64,000 nucleotides of DNA from Glycine soja (Eukaryota > Streptophyta > Magnoliopsida > Fabales > Fabaceae). Position numbers and translations under genes: made by a program. The stretch lies in the NCBI RefSeq assembly GCF_004193775.1, contig NC_041020.1, positions 10,113,198 through 10,177,197 of the forward strand, written 5' to 3'. Positions 43,131 to 54,944 of this stretch are shown here, one piece after another (the first letter of the stretch is position 1; each line of letters opens with the position of its first letter). The notes below the pieces were generated by a model. It did no database searches. It was not told where the DNA came from and saw only the letters and a program-made list of their open reading frames with translations.

Positions 43131-43680
43131 TAAGAAAATGATGCCTTATTTCTATGAGTTTAGTCCTAGAATGCATGATAGGATTTTTAGTTAGATTGAT
43201 CGCACTTGTGTTGTCACATTTTAGAGGAATGTGATCAAGGTTTACTCCAAAGTCTTCAAGTTGTTGCTTCATCTAGAGACTTTGAGCACAACAACTTCTA
43301 GCTGCTATATACTCAACTTTTGTAGTGGGAAGTGATACACAAGCTTGTTTCTTGCAATTTCAAGATACAAGAGAGCTTTCTAATAGGTGGCATGTCCCAC
43401 TTGTGTTTTTTCTATCTAATTTGTAACCTACAAAATCAGAATCTGAAAAGCCTGTTAGATTTAAGGAGGTACCTATGGGATACCACAAACCTACATTGGT
43501 TGTGCCCTTAAGGTACTTAATGATCCTTTTGATAGCTATAAAGTAAGATTCCTTAGGATTAGCTTGATACCTTGCACACAAGCAAACACTAAGCATGATA
43601 TCTGGTCTACTAGCCAACCATACCTCTATATCTTGACTCATCCACTGATTTACCTTTCTCATCTAAGTCAAGGTAGGTTG
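43131..43680 (-). pseudogene. Copia #2 RNase H
   Basis: Minus-strand fragments: SRPDIMLSVCLCARYQANPK, IIKYLKGTTNVGLWYP, FSDSDFVG, DRKNTSGTCHLLESSLVS, then a damaged AEYIAA region and [16 protein letters not shown] up to 43131. Catalytic Asp residues of FSDSDF and KCDNTSA remain. Several frame breaks. Confidence 0.85.
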
Positions 43681-44219
43681 AAGTTGCCATTGGAGTAGAT
43701 GTTTCTTTGCATTTTTCCATATCGACTTTCTTAATTAGTTATGTACAGTATTTGGTTTGACTAAGGAAGCTTGCATCTTTCATCTACTTGACTTAGAGTC
43801 CAAGAAAGAAGTTTAACTTTCCCATCATAGACATCTCAAATTCTATCTACATACAACTTGAAAATTCCTTACACAAAGTTTCATTAGTAGAACTAAATAT
43901 AATATTATCAACATATATTTGAACAATTAACAACTCATTGTTTACTTTCTTAATAAACAATGTTTAATCAACTTGGTCTCTAGTGAAAGATTGCTCAAGT
44001 AGAAAACTGCTCAATCTATCAAACCATGACCTTGGTTCTTCTTTCAAACCATACTTTTTCAGTCTATAGACATGGTTAGGATGTTAGTAGTCCACAAAAC
44101 CTGGTGGTTGATCTACATAAACTTCTTCTTCAATGAGACCATTAAGGAAGAAACACTTCACATCCACCTGAAAAAGTCTAAAATCCATGATACATGCAAA
44201 TGCAAGCAGCAATCTTATG
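43681..44219 (-). pseudogene. Copia #2 RT, C-terminal part
   Basis: From 44219 leftward: a damaged QVDVKCFFLNGLIEEEVYVD stretch, QPPGF, VYRLKKYGLKEEPRSW, LLEQSF, LIVQIYVDNIIF (YVDD changed to YVDN) and SNETLCKEF. The N-terminal part of RT is missing: the chromovirus inserted at 44220, and its right flank no longer leads to RT. Confidence 0.85.
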
Positions 44220-45194
44220 TGATGTAGCTCCATGTAGAGCCTGTAGGCCTTGGATCTTCTTCATCAATAGATTCCTTTACTTCTTGAAGATCAATGGCAG
44301 TGGAATGGAGAAGGAGGAAAGGTGATTGGATATGCCACTTCAAGGAGAAGATGAGTCAAGAACAAGCTCACCGCCATATGAAGCCATGGATAAGATCTTG
44401 AAGGTAGGAGAAGATGAGTGGAGGGAGAGGGAGAGGGAGAGAAGGGGCACGAAATTTATGCCTCAAATGATGTCTGAACTTTGAAGTATAATTTCTCAAA
44501 TGATCAAAGTTGAAAAAAATGCACACACAAGGCCTCTATTTATAGCCTAAGTGTCACACAAAATTGGAGGGAAATTTCACTTGAATTTGAATTTGAATTG
44601 GTGGAGTCAAATTTGGAGCCAAAATTTCACTAATTATGATTAGTGAATTTTAGGTATGGGTCAGCCCACTAATCCAAGATCAAGTCCAAGATTCTCCACT
44701 AAGTATGCTTATGTGTCATGAGGCATGTAAAGCATGAAGGACATGCAAAAAGTGTGACTATATGATACAGCAATGGGGTGTAGCAAGCAAATGCTCACCT
44801 CCCCCTTAAGATGGTCCAAAATTTAATTGGATTGGGCTTCTCCCAATTCAATTAAATTTATCTCCCAACACACACACATCCAATAGTGCACTTATGCATG
44901 TGAAATTACAAAACTACCCCTAATACAAAAACTAGTCTAGGTGCCCTAAAATACAAGGGCTGAAAAATCCTACATTACTAGGGTACCCTCCCTACACTAT
45001 GGAGCCCTAAATACAAGGCCAAAAAATAATGAAACCTTAATATAATATGTACAAAGATAAGTGAGCTCATACTGAGCCCATAGGCCCAAAATCTACCCTA
45101 AGGCTCTTGAGAACCCTAGGGCCTTCTCCAGCATCTCTGGCCCAATCTTCTTGGAGTCTTCTATCCAATGCCCTTGGGGGGTAGGATTGTATCA
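44220..45194 (-). mobile_element. Chromovirus 3' LTR
   Basis: Sense start TGATACAATCCTACCCC at 45194, end GGAGCTACATCA at 44220; 975 bp. TATAAATAGAGG in sense at about 44535-44546. Similar to 48765-49648 with scattered changes. Confidence 0.9.
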
Positions 45195-45215
45195 TTCCCT
45201 CCCCCTTGAAAAGGA
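45195..45215 (-). promoter_or_regulatory. Chromovirus polypurine tract
   Basis: Minus-strand TTTTCAAGGGGGAGGGAA immediately before the LTR start. Confidence 0.8.
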
Positions 45216-45553
45216 TTTGACCTCAAATCCATAGGTTCTTGAAACTCTGGGCTTCTTCCCTCAACACCTGCAAAAAGAATAAAAACATATATATTAGTGG
45301 TGTTTGGCATGTTGGAGTAGGGTAAGGTCTGAAAACCCCTTCCCTGGGCATCTTCCCATGAGGGAACATGGTTCCTCAACAACTCAATAAGTGGTGCTAC
45401 AAGTATAAAAAAAAATATGGGACAAATATATTGTAAAAGTTTGTTAAGTCATGGAAGCCCTAAATTGTCCTCATACTTGGTGGGCTGGGCCACTCATGAA
45501 TGACCTTTATTCTCTTAGGGTTTGTGGGAACCCCTTGATCACTATTTAAAAAA

Positions 45554-45960
45554 TTAAGGAAAGTAATGCAATAAAACATACATTTTTTCTGTATTTTCAT
45601 ATTGATTATTCCTACAAAAAATTATGACAAACCTAAGGTGTCCCATATGAGCACCTAGATTTGTATTGAAACCAAAAATAAGAACAAACCTACCTAATGA
45701 GTCCCTATGTACACGAATCATGAAGATGTTGGGTGCATGAGTGATTTTACAAAAAAGGGTTGCACCACTCAACACATTCATCATATCACCTATTTTAGGG
45801 ATTTGGTTCCTAATAATACATATTTTGGGCACCAACAGAGCACAAGGATTTAAGCTCTTACCAACCAAACCCTCATCCAACAACTCCTTTACTTGAGGAA
45901 TAACCTCAAACCCAAGAGATGTGACAGTGCTAACAAGTTCCTTTTTACAAAGGAGAAGAT
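45554..45960 (-). pseudogene. Chromovirus RT fragment with internal deletion
   Basis: Minus-strand peptide LLDEGLVGKSLNPCALLVPK, then the start of the palm (DMMNVLSGATLFCKI), then a jump to HAPNIFMIRVHRD and SLGRFVL, so the middle of the palm is deleted. This identifies a Ty3/gypsy chromovirus RT. YxDD is not readable. Confidence 0.8.
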
Positions 45961-46880
45961 GTGAAGGTTGTCTAAGAGGGGAAGTTTCTTTAATATTTGT
46001 CTTTATTGCAAAAATGACTTTCCTTCTTAACTAACCTCTTGGAGGAGACGTTTACCTCCTTACACTCCTCCTTAACCATTAAAGGTTGTCCTTCTTCTTG
46101 GGGGTAGATTTCTTCACTAGATTCTTCCCATTTTGCTTCTTCACTTTCACTAGGGGAAGGTGAAGTAGTAGCTTCATCTTGGCTACTATAAATCTCTTGG
46201 CCCCTCCTAATCATGGTTTTCTTGGTGGGGCATTGAGAAGTAATGTGTCATCTTCCAAGACATTTAAAGCACTTTATAGAGCTAGTCTTCTCTTGCATAC
46301 TAGCCTTAGGGGGTTTGTTTTTCTATTGTCTTCCCCTTATCATCTTTGGGCTTAGAAGGTGTCACCCCTAAAATACCTTGACCTTGTTCTTTCTTTGGAT
46401 AAGAGTGAGAGCCATAAGATTTTGAAGTAGACTTCCTTTTAAGTTGTTGCTTTACCCTTATTTCCCAATCTAAGTAAGCCTCTACATTGTCCTTCCCATG
46501 CAAGTATGGGGGGGGGGGGGTTAATGTTAGCCTCTTGAGGCTTTCTTTCCTTTCCTCTCCTATGGGAGTGAGGTCTAAGATGTGACCTATGCCTTCCTAC
46601 ATAATAGTCACGAAGTTCATCACTTAGGCTCTTGCAAGAGTCATGACTACTATAGGAGGCATGTTTTCTTTTCTTAAATTTTTTATTTTCCTTCTTTCTT
46701 CTTCCCTTATTTGTTCCCTCTCATCTCTATTTATTTTTACCCTCTCTTTTCCTTTTTCTTTTCTTTCTAGTTTTTCTTTCCATAACTTGAGGGAACTCAA
46801 CTCATCTAAGATTCTAGATAGAGGTCCTTATGACTAGTACCCTCACCATTAACACTAGATGAATGATGACTCATGTTGGT
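45961..46880 (-). pseudogene. Chromovirus gag remnant
   Basis: In sense order: a Ser/Glu-rich start, an Arg/His-rich segment, HGKDNVEAYLDWEIRVKQ (gag core), KKEQGQGILGVTPSKPKDDK and the zinc knuckle CFKCLGRWHITSQC, followed by RRGQEIYSSQDEATTSPSPS. Protease is not recognisable after it. Frame is broken near 46300 and 46510, where a G-run of 12 lies. Confidence 0.85.
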
Positions 46881-48750
46881 TCCTAAGTTGTGGTTCTTTC
46901 TTGTTGGGGGTTTTTAAAAGGTAAAAGCTAGGGTTCAAAAGAATTCAAGATAAGCGTGATAAGAAAGAAGAAATTATTATGTAATAGCAAGATAAACTAG
47001 GCATGACTATTAAAGAAAATAAGCTATGAAAGTAAGCAAGAAATTAAAGTGCAAGAAATGTAAACTAGGCGGATCTTAAGAGTGTTTGGATAACCACATG
47101 TAAGGTTCCCAACAAAACACTCACTATCCTAAGAGAAAATTGCCTAAAATTATTACACACAAATAGAAGTTAGGTAACCTATTGGAGGCTCCCAACACAC
47201 TTCCAATGAATGGCCTTTTATTTCAAAATTTGAAAGCAATGAAGGTAAGTAAATTGTCAATTACAAAATCACAAAAAGGTCCTCAATTTTGGTGGTTGTT
47301 CTCTCTTTGGTGATTCACTCAATTTGGGGTGCTTCTTAGTTCAATAGCTCTTAAGGTGGTTGGCCCCTTGCTTCTTGACTCAAATTCTTCAAGGGATGGC
47401 ACCAATCCTCCTTTCCAATTCCCTATATGGCAACTCACAAACAAGGAAACAAAGAGACAAGCAATAACCAAAGACCAAAAAAATGAAATTAAATCTAAAC
47501 CAATAGATTTTTAACAAGACAAATTTTCAAGGATTATTCAACAATTAAAGCAGTGAAAAACACATAAAAGCAAGCTAGGACTCAAAGAGAAACCTAGAAT
47601 CGCTCTAGAGTAGAGTAGAAAAACTAAAAATAAAACTCAAGAAACCTCTAGTTTTGGCACTTGTTTTCACACTACTTTTGAATTGAAATATCATTACTAA
47701 GATTGGTATAAAATAGGCACCAATTATAGAACAAATTTTGAGCCAAAACAACAAGCACACTTCCCTTTCACTTTTTTTTCCTGGACACTTATTTTCCTGC
47801 CAACTTGTGAGATTTTTATTATTTTTTCAGTTTATCCAAATCACTTGGTTCTTTTTTTATAATTTTTTCCAAATGTCTAGAAAATACAGTAAAACTTTTA
47901 GCTCAAAATTCGTAGTGACAAATTCCCAGTAATTTTTACAAGTTCGTATGTTCAAGCTGCCAGCACCAACAATTTCAGACTTTGAATTTTTTAAGCATGG
48001 TATATTGATTGCCTTATGCTTACTTTCAACCTTCCTATGTATCTTGAAGTCACTAGGCTTGTTTACCACACTTTTAGGAGTTCAATATTCACTTAGGATC
48101 AAAATTTCAGCCTGCAATTCAATCACCAAAACTCAAATTCACAATAGACACAAGCATAAGGAAACCTAAAAGTTCAAGAAAAGGTTCACAATCAAAGACT
48201 CTCTAAGAATTTTGCATGAACATGTTAAGGACTAATTAACATGCAAGATTTGACTCAAAATTCAAATGATAGGCAAGGGATTGCAAGAATACATGAACAA
48301 ATGTATCTAGAATTCAATCAACAAAATTAAAAGCGACACAAACTTATAACATAACGTGACAATTATTATGACTAAACATGACTCTAAGACAACATGAATC
48401 AAGTGATTTACAATAGATTTTTGTGTATTCTTTTCTAAACAATATTTTGCAAGAAAATTGAGATCTAAAGTTTTAGCACAAGAATATTATGACTGAAAAA
48501 TGATAGAACCTAAAATCAACACAAAAACATGATTCAAGATTAGATCTATAAAATTTGAACCATAGAAATGCAAGAATAAGTGTAGATCTAAGATTTAATC
48601 GGTTTATTTTTTTGAATCTACTCTAAACAGCACCAAACCACAAGACAATGGAGAAGATACATGGAGAAGAAGATGAAGAGCAAGGAATTAAAGTGAATTA
48701 ACCAAATAAAAAGATAGAGGAAACAAAAGAACATCACCTAGATGAAAATG
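46881..48750 (-). other. Chromovirus 5' leader
   Basis: AT-rich, no coding sense; lies between primer site and gag. Unusually long for a chromovirus leader. Confidence 0.6.
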
Positions 48751-48762
48751 CTCTTGATACCA
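48751..48762 (-). promoter_or_regulatory. Chromovirus primer-binding site
   Basis: Minus-strand TGGTATCAAGAG, two bases inside the LTR end; complementary type of initiator tRNA-Met. Confidence 0.85.
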
Positions 48763-48764
48763 CA

Positions 48765-49648
48765 TGATGTAGCTCCCTGTGGAGCTTGTAGGCCTTGGAT
48801 CTTCTTCACCAATGGAGTCCTTTACTTCTTGAAGATCAATGGCAGCTGAATGGAGAAGGAGGAAATGTGATTGGAGATGCCACTTCAAGGAGAAGATGAG
48901 TAAAGAACAAGCTCACCACCATAGGAAGTCATGGATAAAAGCTTGAAGGTAGGAGAAGATGAGTGGAGAGAGAGGGAGAGAAGGGGCACAAAATTTATGC
49001 CTCAAATGAGGTCTGAACTTTGAAGTGTAATTTCTAAAATGATCAAAGTTGAAAAAAATGCACACACCATGCCTCTATTTATAGCCTAAGTCTCACATAA
49101 AATTGGAGGGAAATTTCACTTGAATTTGAATTTGAATTGGTGGAGTCAAATTTGGAGCCAAAATTTCACTAATTATGATTAGTGAATTTTAGTTATGGTT
49201 CAATCCACTAATCCAAGATCATGTCCAAGATTCTCCACTAAGTGTGCTTACAAGTCATGAGACATGTAAAGCATGAAGAACATGCACAAAGTATGACTAT
49301 ATGATATGGCATTGGGGTGTAGCAAGCAAATGTTCACCTCCCCCTTAAGATGGTCCGAAATTTAATTGGATTGGGCCTCTCCCAATTCAATTAAATTTAT
49401 CTCCCAACACATACACATCAAATAGTACACTTAATGCATGTGAAATTACAAAACTACCCCTAATACAAAAACTAGTCTAGGTGCCCTAAAATACGAAGGC
49501 TGAAAAATCCTACATTACTAGGGTACCCTCCCTACACTATGAAGCCCTAAATACAAGGCCCAAAAATAATGAAACATTAATCTAATATGTACAAAGATAA
49601 GTGGGTTCATATTGATTTCATGGGCCCAAAATCTACCCTAAGGGCTCA
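48765..49648 (-). mobile_element. Chromovirus 5' LTR, truncated
   Basis: Aligns with 44220-45194 from TGATGTAGCTCC to CTACCCTAAGGGCTC, then stops matching. The lost part is the U3 start. Confidence 0.9.
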
Positions 49649-50783
49649 TGAACTCGCTTAGCGAGGCAGATTGGTAAGCGAGCCTCTTTCGCTTAGCGAG
49701 GCAACCAGCTTACTTAGCGGATGCAAAACCCTAGAAGAGGATAAGTCAGAGATCAACGCGCTTAGCGCGCAGCTAGCCTGCCTAGCAAGGACGTTGTCTC
49801 TTCTCGCGCTTAGCGCGCCCAAGCTCGCTTAGCGGATTTTCACTTACTCTCGCTCAGCGAGACATGCTTGCTGAGTGCGCCTTCATATGCTGAGAAGTCC
49901 AAGAGCCTTTAAAACACTGAGTTGGTGGGAAACCAAAAGACAGGAAGCTAGACCAAGCAATTGCTACGTGAAAACAGAGAGAAGAAGGCTAAGAGGCTGG
50001 AGAGAAGACATTCTTCTTCACTCTTTTCCATTTTCTTTCGCAAAAAAATTCATTTTCCTATTTGTATGAAGCTCTCCATGTTAATGGAGGGCTAGAATTT
50101 CATTGTTGGGGAGTATTCTACTGAGCACTCTTAATGTAATTGTCTAACTATCTATTTAATGTTATTTTTTGGTGTTCTTTTCTTCTATCTACACTTATTT
50201 TACATGCGTTTGACTTGATCATCCATTTGTATGTTTAGTTAGGCTTTTGAGTGTTGGAAAATGCTTTAAATCCTTAGAACTTGATAGAGCAGCTAGAGGC
50301 CTGTGTATCTAGGAATAGAATGCAGTAATCTAGTATATTTTGCACTGTGCGCATATTGCAACTCTTTTAGAATGGTTTGTTGAGGAATCAAGGACGAAAA
50401 CTAAGAGAGTTAGGCTCATTCTTGTGAGGAATCAAGGTCTGAGTATATACTCAGTGCAAGAACACTAGAATAATGTTAAATAGAGAAAAACCTTTTTATA
50501 CGGAAAGAAAAAGTTTAGTAGAAGGCTCCCCAACGCTTTTATCTTGATATTTATTGTATTTTTACAGCTTTGAGTTTATTTCGTAAGTTGATAAATAGAG
50601 TAGTTGATTGCAGAAAATTTTACCATCATTGAATCGTTTATTTCATTTTCAGAAGCAAAAAAAAATGTTTACATACTGAATATACATACACTAAGTGAAA
50701 CAAATTTCCTATGAATACGATACTCGGTCTTACTGTTTAAGTACTACTTGTGCAAATTGGTACACTTGCTAATCGTGCAAACA
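49649..50783 (+). mobile_element. Athila-type LTR, 3' part
   Basis: GCTTAGCGAGGC and CGCGCTTAGCGCG words (49660-49880), GAGGAATCAAGG(AT)C repeats, GATACTCGGTCTTAC and an end GTACACTTGCTAATCGTGCAAACA that parallels GTGCACTTTCCAGGTTCGAACA of the 4066-7138 LTR. The start is missing. Joined on the left to the truncated chromovirus LTR. Confidence 0.8.
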
Positions 50784-51600
50784 TTGAGCATGTGATTAAG
50801 ATCACTCTTTCCTTTTTTAATTTTCCAAAAAGATCTTTAAGATAGGAAAACTTAATTTTCAACTTCATATGTTCAACATAGTGATTCTTTTTGAAATTTT
50901 CAAATTCAGTTTGCAAAGACTTGTAATCATCCATGTTAAAAGAAGTGGAGGTAAACTCATAACCAGTGGCTTTATATTTTGAAGCAAGTTTTTCATTTTT
51001 TTTTTTGCTACAATTTATCTATCTCACTTTGTGTTGAAGCCAATTTAGTGATATGCAACTTCATATAGCTTTTCAACTTTTTGTTCAAAACAACAAGCCT
51101 TGGAGCTTCTTCATGCATTTCATTAAATGCTTCCAAAACTTCTTCAAATTCAGGATTTACCTCAGTTTCTTCAATGATTGATGAGTCATCCATTGACTTT
51201 TCCATTAAGCATACATTTGTAATTTCTTCATCACTAGAAGAGTCGGAGGTTATTGACACATTATCTTCCCAAGCTATATTGGCTTTCCTTTTTTTGTCCT
51301 TTTTTCCTTTCTTTTCACCAACATGTTTTCTTAGGTAGATAGGACATTCAAATTTGATATGGCCTTGCTTGCCGCATTCAAAGCATGTGAAGTTGTTGTT
51401 CTCAATCTTCTAGGAGGATTTAAAGAATTTTCTATCTTTCGACTTCTTGAGAAATTTTCCAAGTTTTCTTACCATCAAATTGAAATTCTCTGCATCTTCC
51501 TCACTACTGGAACTATCCTTGTAATCTTCCTTTGAGGAGTGCAATTCCTCCTATGTTGAATTAGCTCATGTTCATATGCAAGCAATTTACCGAAGAGAGC
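50784..51600 (-). pseudogene. Copia #2 gag C-terminal part
   Basis: Minus-strand: zinc knuckle CFECGKQGHIKFECP (about 51395-51350), basic KKGKKDKKRK, then an acidic segment (SDSSSDEEI) and a coiled-coil-like region (EVLEAFNEMHEEAPRL, DYKSLQTEFENFKKNH) down to about 50790. The long acidic coiled coil after the knuckle is usual in SIRE/Maximus gag-pol. A stop near 51410 and later breaks exist. The frame ends at the Athila-type LTR. Confidence 0.85.
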
Positions 51601-52200
51601 TTCCATCGGCATTGTGGCTAAATTCTTAGATTTCTTGATTGTTGTAATCTTTGGTTCCCAAGTTCTTGTAAGACAATTAGGATATTGATGTTCAGCTCTT
51701 CATCTTCAAGAATTTTTCCAAGACCAAGGAGACGGTTCACAATATGAGTGAATTTTGTTTGAAGTTCTAAAATGGTTTCTCCATTCTTCATTTGAAATGC
51801 TTTATATTCGGATACAAAAGTATGCTTTCTTGCTCTTCTTACATCCATTGTGCCTTCATGAGTGACTTCAAGCATATTCCAAATTTTATTTTCACTTTTG
51901 CACCTTGTAGTAGGAAAGAATTCGCCAGAAGATAAACCAAAAGTTAAAATTATTTTAGCTTTTTGATCATCTTGCACTTTTCTTTTCTCGTCATCTTTCA
52001 TCTCATCCCATTCTTTAGGTACTAATTCACCATTTAGTTCTTTAGTGGGAATGAAATGACCTTTAACAATGGCATTCCATGCACTGGGATCAATTGATTG
52101 AATAAATATTTCCATTCTCTTTTGCCAAAACGAAAAATGTTCACCCTCAAACAAAGGAGGTCAATTCAAAGATGCACCCTCTTTGAAAGTGATTTGTTTT
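51601..52200 (-). pseudogene. Copia #2 gag N-terminal part
   Basis: Open from 52154 to 51618 (178 aa): FEGEHFSFWQKRMEIFIQS, DPSAWNAIVKG, then KIWNMLEVTHEGTMDVRRAR and LQTKFTHIVNRLLGLGK, the UBN2-type copia gag core. The proper start is probably slightly upstream, near GASLN. It then loses frame before the zinc knuckle. Confidence 0.85.
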
Positions 52201-52248
52201 GAGCCTATCTTTAGAAAAACTATGATTTTAAGTAACTTTCAAGACTTA

Positions 52249-52260
52249 GCTCAGATACCA
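52249..52260 (-). promoter_or_regulatory. Copia #2 primer-binding site
   Basis: Minus-strand TGGTATCTGAGC two bases inside the LTR; one change from TGGTATCAGAGC of initiator tRNA-Met. Confidence 0.9.
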
Positions 52261-52262
52261 AT

Positions 52263-53736
52263 TGAAAAAGATCATGATACTCAACAAACCAAAGGGGTGA
52301 ATTGGTTTTCAAAATAAAATGAACTTTTAAAACCAGAGTTACAAAAACTTCTTTTGTGCGAATCGTATCACAAAACTTTTCATGAATCGAACTCAATCAA
52401 TACTTAATCAATCCATCCTTTACACGAGATCCTTCATTAAAGTTATTTCTTTCACAAAGATATATCTTGAACCTTTTTGAAAACTGATTAATACTTGAAT
52501 GAGAGATAAAGATCGGATCAAGAGAAGAAATATGCAACCTTTTTATACTGGTTCACTCTCTATAACTAGAGAAACTAATCTAGTTATCTAATCTAAAACC
52601 AAAATTAGATTTTCAATATGCATAAAGAATCATTACAAGAAATCACAAACAATCACAACCAATCTACAGTTCCCACCCTGGAAAAAAAGACTTAAGCACC
52701 TAATACCGGTGTCTTTTGTGAATAAGAGCCTAAGAGAACCTTACTCTTAGCCCAAACTAGAAACACTTAATCTAACATGCCCTAAGTGATTTATGCGCAA
52801 AAAAAAAAGTGTAAAACCATACACAAAAACCAAGAGTAAAGATAGACACCACCTGATTAATCCTTTTCGCAAAACCTTGCTTGATTTAAGAGGTGTTCTT
52901 GAACTCAAGAAAGTGGTACAACTCACTTATCACAAAAGATCTTCATAATCAAAAGATTTGAAGGTGTGAGCTACTTCTTCAAAGCACTTTTCTTCTCTTC
53001 TTTCTTTACTAACAACAACTCGTAATCTTAGCTCATTCAGAGGCTTATTGTGTTATTTTTTAGATTGTTTTGAAGAGAACACAAGCTGGTTATTTATAGA
53101 GAAAACAGTTATAACCGTATATAGTCGATTAAATCTACAAGGTAATCGATTAATTCAATGAAATAATCACTTAGATTATCTTTTAAATCAATTAAAGTGT
53201 TTTTCCAAACACCTAGAAACAACTCAAGAACAATGTAATCAATTAGATACTCAAAGTAATCGATTAAAGTATTCTTGTTCACTTTTGAATTAGTTATAGA
53301 AAGAGAAGTAATTGATTATATCACATGGTAATCAATTAAAGCAGAGACTCCTGAATAAATTAGTCATTATCTCAAAAACAATTGTGTAATCAATTACAAT
53401 GAAGCTGTAATCGATTTGACCGATATGAGATATAACTCTGCTAGCTTCAGACAACTTGTGTAATCGATTACGATAAGGTTGTAATCTATTAAAATAGAGA
53501 GTTTTGCCTTCTGAAGAAACTTTTCTAACTTAGAAATTTTTCTTCTCACTTACTCATGATGATGCATGATGCACAAAAGATATGATATGGACTAAGATGC
53601 AACATCCAATATAACAACCAATACAAATGTCACTCAAGGGAGTTAGGCATATAAAAGACAAAACATCTTCAAGCTTTTCTCCAAGCTTCAAGCTTTAGTC
53701 TACATGTTGTTCATGTTGCTCCCCCTATCTCTAACA
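52263..53736 (-). mobile_element. Copia #2 right (5') LTR
   Basis: Sense start TGTTAGAGATAGGGGGAGC at 53736, end GATCTTTTTCA at 52263; 1474 bp. TAATCGATTA words at 53110-53490, GAACCAGTATAAAA in sense at 52541-52554, short C-run near 52297. A 165-bp block at about 52400-52450 and 52770-52860 is absent from the left LTR. Confidence 0.9.
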
Positions 53737-53741
53737 ACTGT

Positions 53742-54944
53742 GAATATAGCCCATGAGTACATGTAGTCAACAAATTGTCACACAATGGGCAACCCGACAC
53801 TATCGCTAACTGACTCTGGTAGTGCATTCGGGTGTTATGGCCTTTCAAGGATACTCCAGCACATATGATCAACATGATCTTAGAGGAAATGCCAAACCGT
53901 GGCACCCTCAAGGCCAGAGTCATACATCAACTCATTCATGACCTCCTCAGTTAGGTTCATAAACTCCCTTCACATTACAACACATATTCACAACATGGTG
54001 CATGGTTCACAAACAATATGCACATGGTTTATTTTCGAAGTTCCTTGGAGATTCCTATCTCGTAGGGATTAGGCTCATTTTCTGCAACACATATGCATAC
54101 CATGGAATATTGCTTTCACATATACGCGTGGACATCATTCATTCAATCACAATATCAATCATGGACACATTCACTCATTCACACAACAATATCATCATGT
54201 CACTTCATTCGCCAAATCATAAGTATAAACGCCATGCATCGTATTGTTATTCATTATGATATCAATATTACACACTCATTCTTCCTTTTATGTTACTATA
54301 ACCTTCATAGAGTATAATAATCATATCTAGAGTTGTATCCTATTTAATTGGTTCTTATCTCATTAGAAATCTAAGATAGTTATCTACAACTTTTATGTTG
54401 ACCTCAAAAGCTCATTCAATCAATTAATAAGCCTAAAATTAGGAAATATACAAATTGACCACATATTCCTAATAGTTTGAAATTAACTCACTAAAATGGA
54501 AATATATGGAGTTTTATAAAACATTTTTTAGTGAAATCATTTTTGTGAACAAAGTTGACAAACGTTGTCAAGAAAATCAGTGCAATATTCACATGAAAGA
54601 ATCAATTAACATGTCCAACAAGAAATCACATAATTCATTTTTAAGGGTATCAAAGAGAGCAAAAGACCAAACCTAAATCATCAATTCATGACAGCAATTA
54701 AAGTATTTTGGGGTATTCACATCTAGTCCAAGAACTTATAAACATAAATCTAAGATCATACAATCTACCCATGACACATTGTCATTCATGCAAAGGAAGA
54801 AAAAAGAGAACCTACTCCCTCTAACCTCAAAAGAAGCAATTCCTCAGCAAGGAAAAGGAAGACGATCTTGTGACTACCCCCAAAAACGCATTGATCCAAT
54901 GGCATAGTCGACAACAATCTTCACAACAACTGATGTGTATAATA
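53742..54944 (-). mobile_element. Probable decayed chromovirus-type LTR
   Basis: No coding sense. CATTCACTCATTC-rich U5-like sequence, ATCTAAGATAGTTATCTACAA (54370) and a GAGG(T)TAGAGGGAGTAGG leader-like stretch in minus sense recall the LTR at 1-1257. Ends are not defined. Confidence 0.35.

Larger units (their letters stand above)
44220..49648 (-). mobile_element. Decayed chromovirus (Ty3/gypsy), right LTR truncated
   Basis: Two LTR copies (44220-45194 and 48765-49648) flank gag and RT remnants on the minus strand, with an initiator tRNA-Met-type primer site. The right LTR lacks its first roughly 110 bases and abuts an Athila-type LTR piece. The left flank is TTATG; no partner duplication survives. 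Internal region about 3.6 kb, well below the 4.5-5 kb coding content of an intact member. Confidence 0.85.
37028..53736 (-). mobile_element. Copia #2 (SIRE/Maximus-like), complete but interrupted
   Basis: Minus-strand element with LTRs 52263-53736 and 37028-38335, primer site, gag, partial pol, downstream ORF and polypurine tract. Flanks ACTAT (37023-37027) and ACTGT (53737-53741) differ by one base, as expected of an aged target duplication. Interrupted by a solo LTR in RNase H (40851-43125), a chromovirus in RT (44220-49648) and an Athila-type LTR piece (49649-50783). Protease, GAG-pre-integrase, integrase and the N-terminal part of RT are missing. Confidence 0.92.

Noticed and set aside
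42672..43272. Minus-strand frames in the solo LTR, one ending in copia RNase H sequence
   Set aside because: Only the part right of 43130 is copia; the rest is LTR read through by chance.
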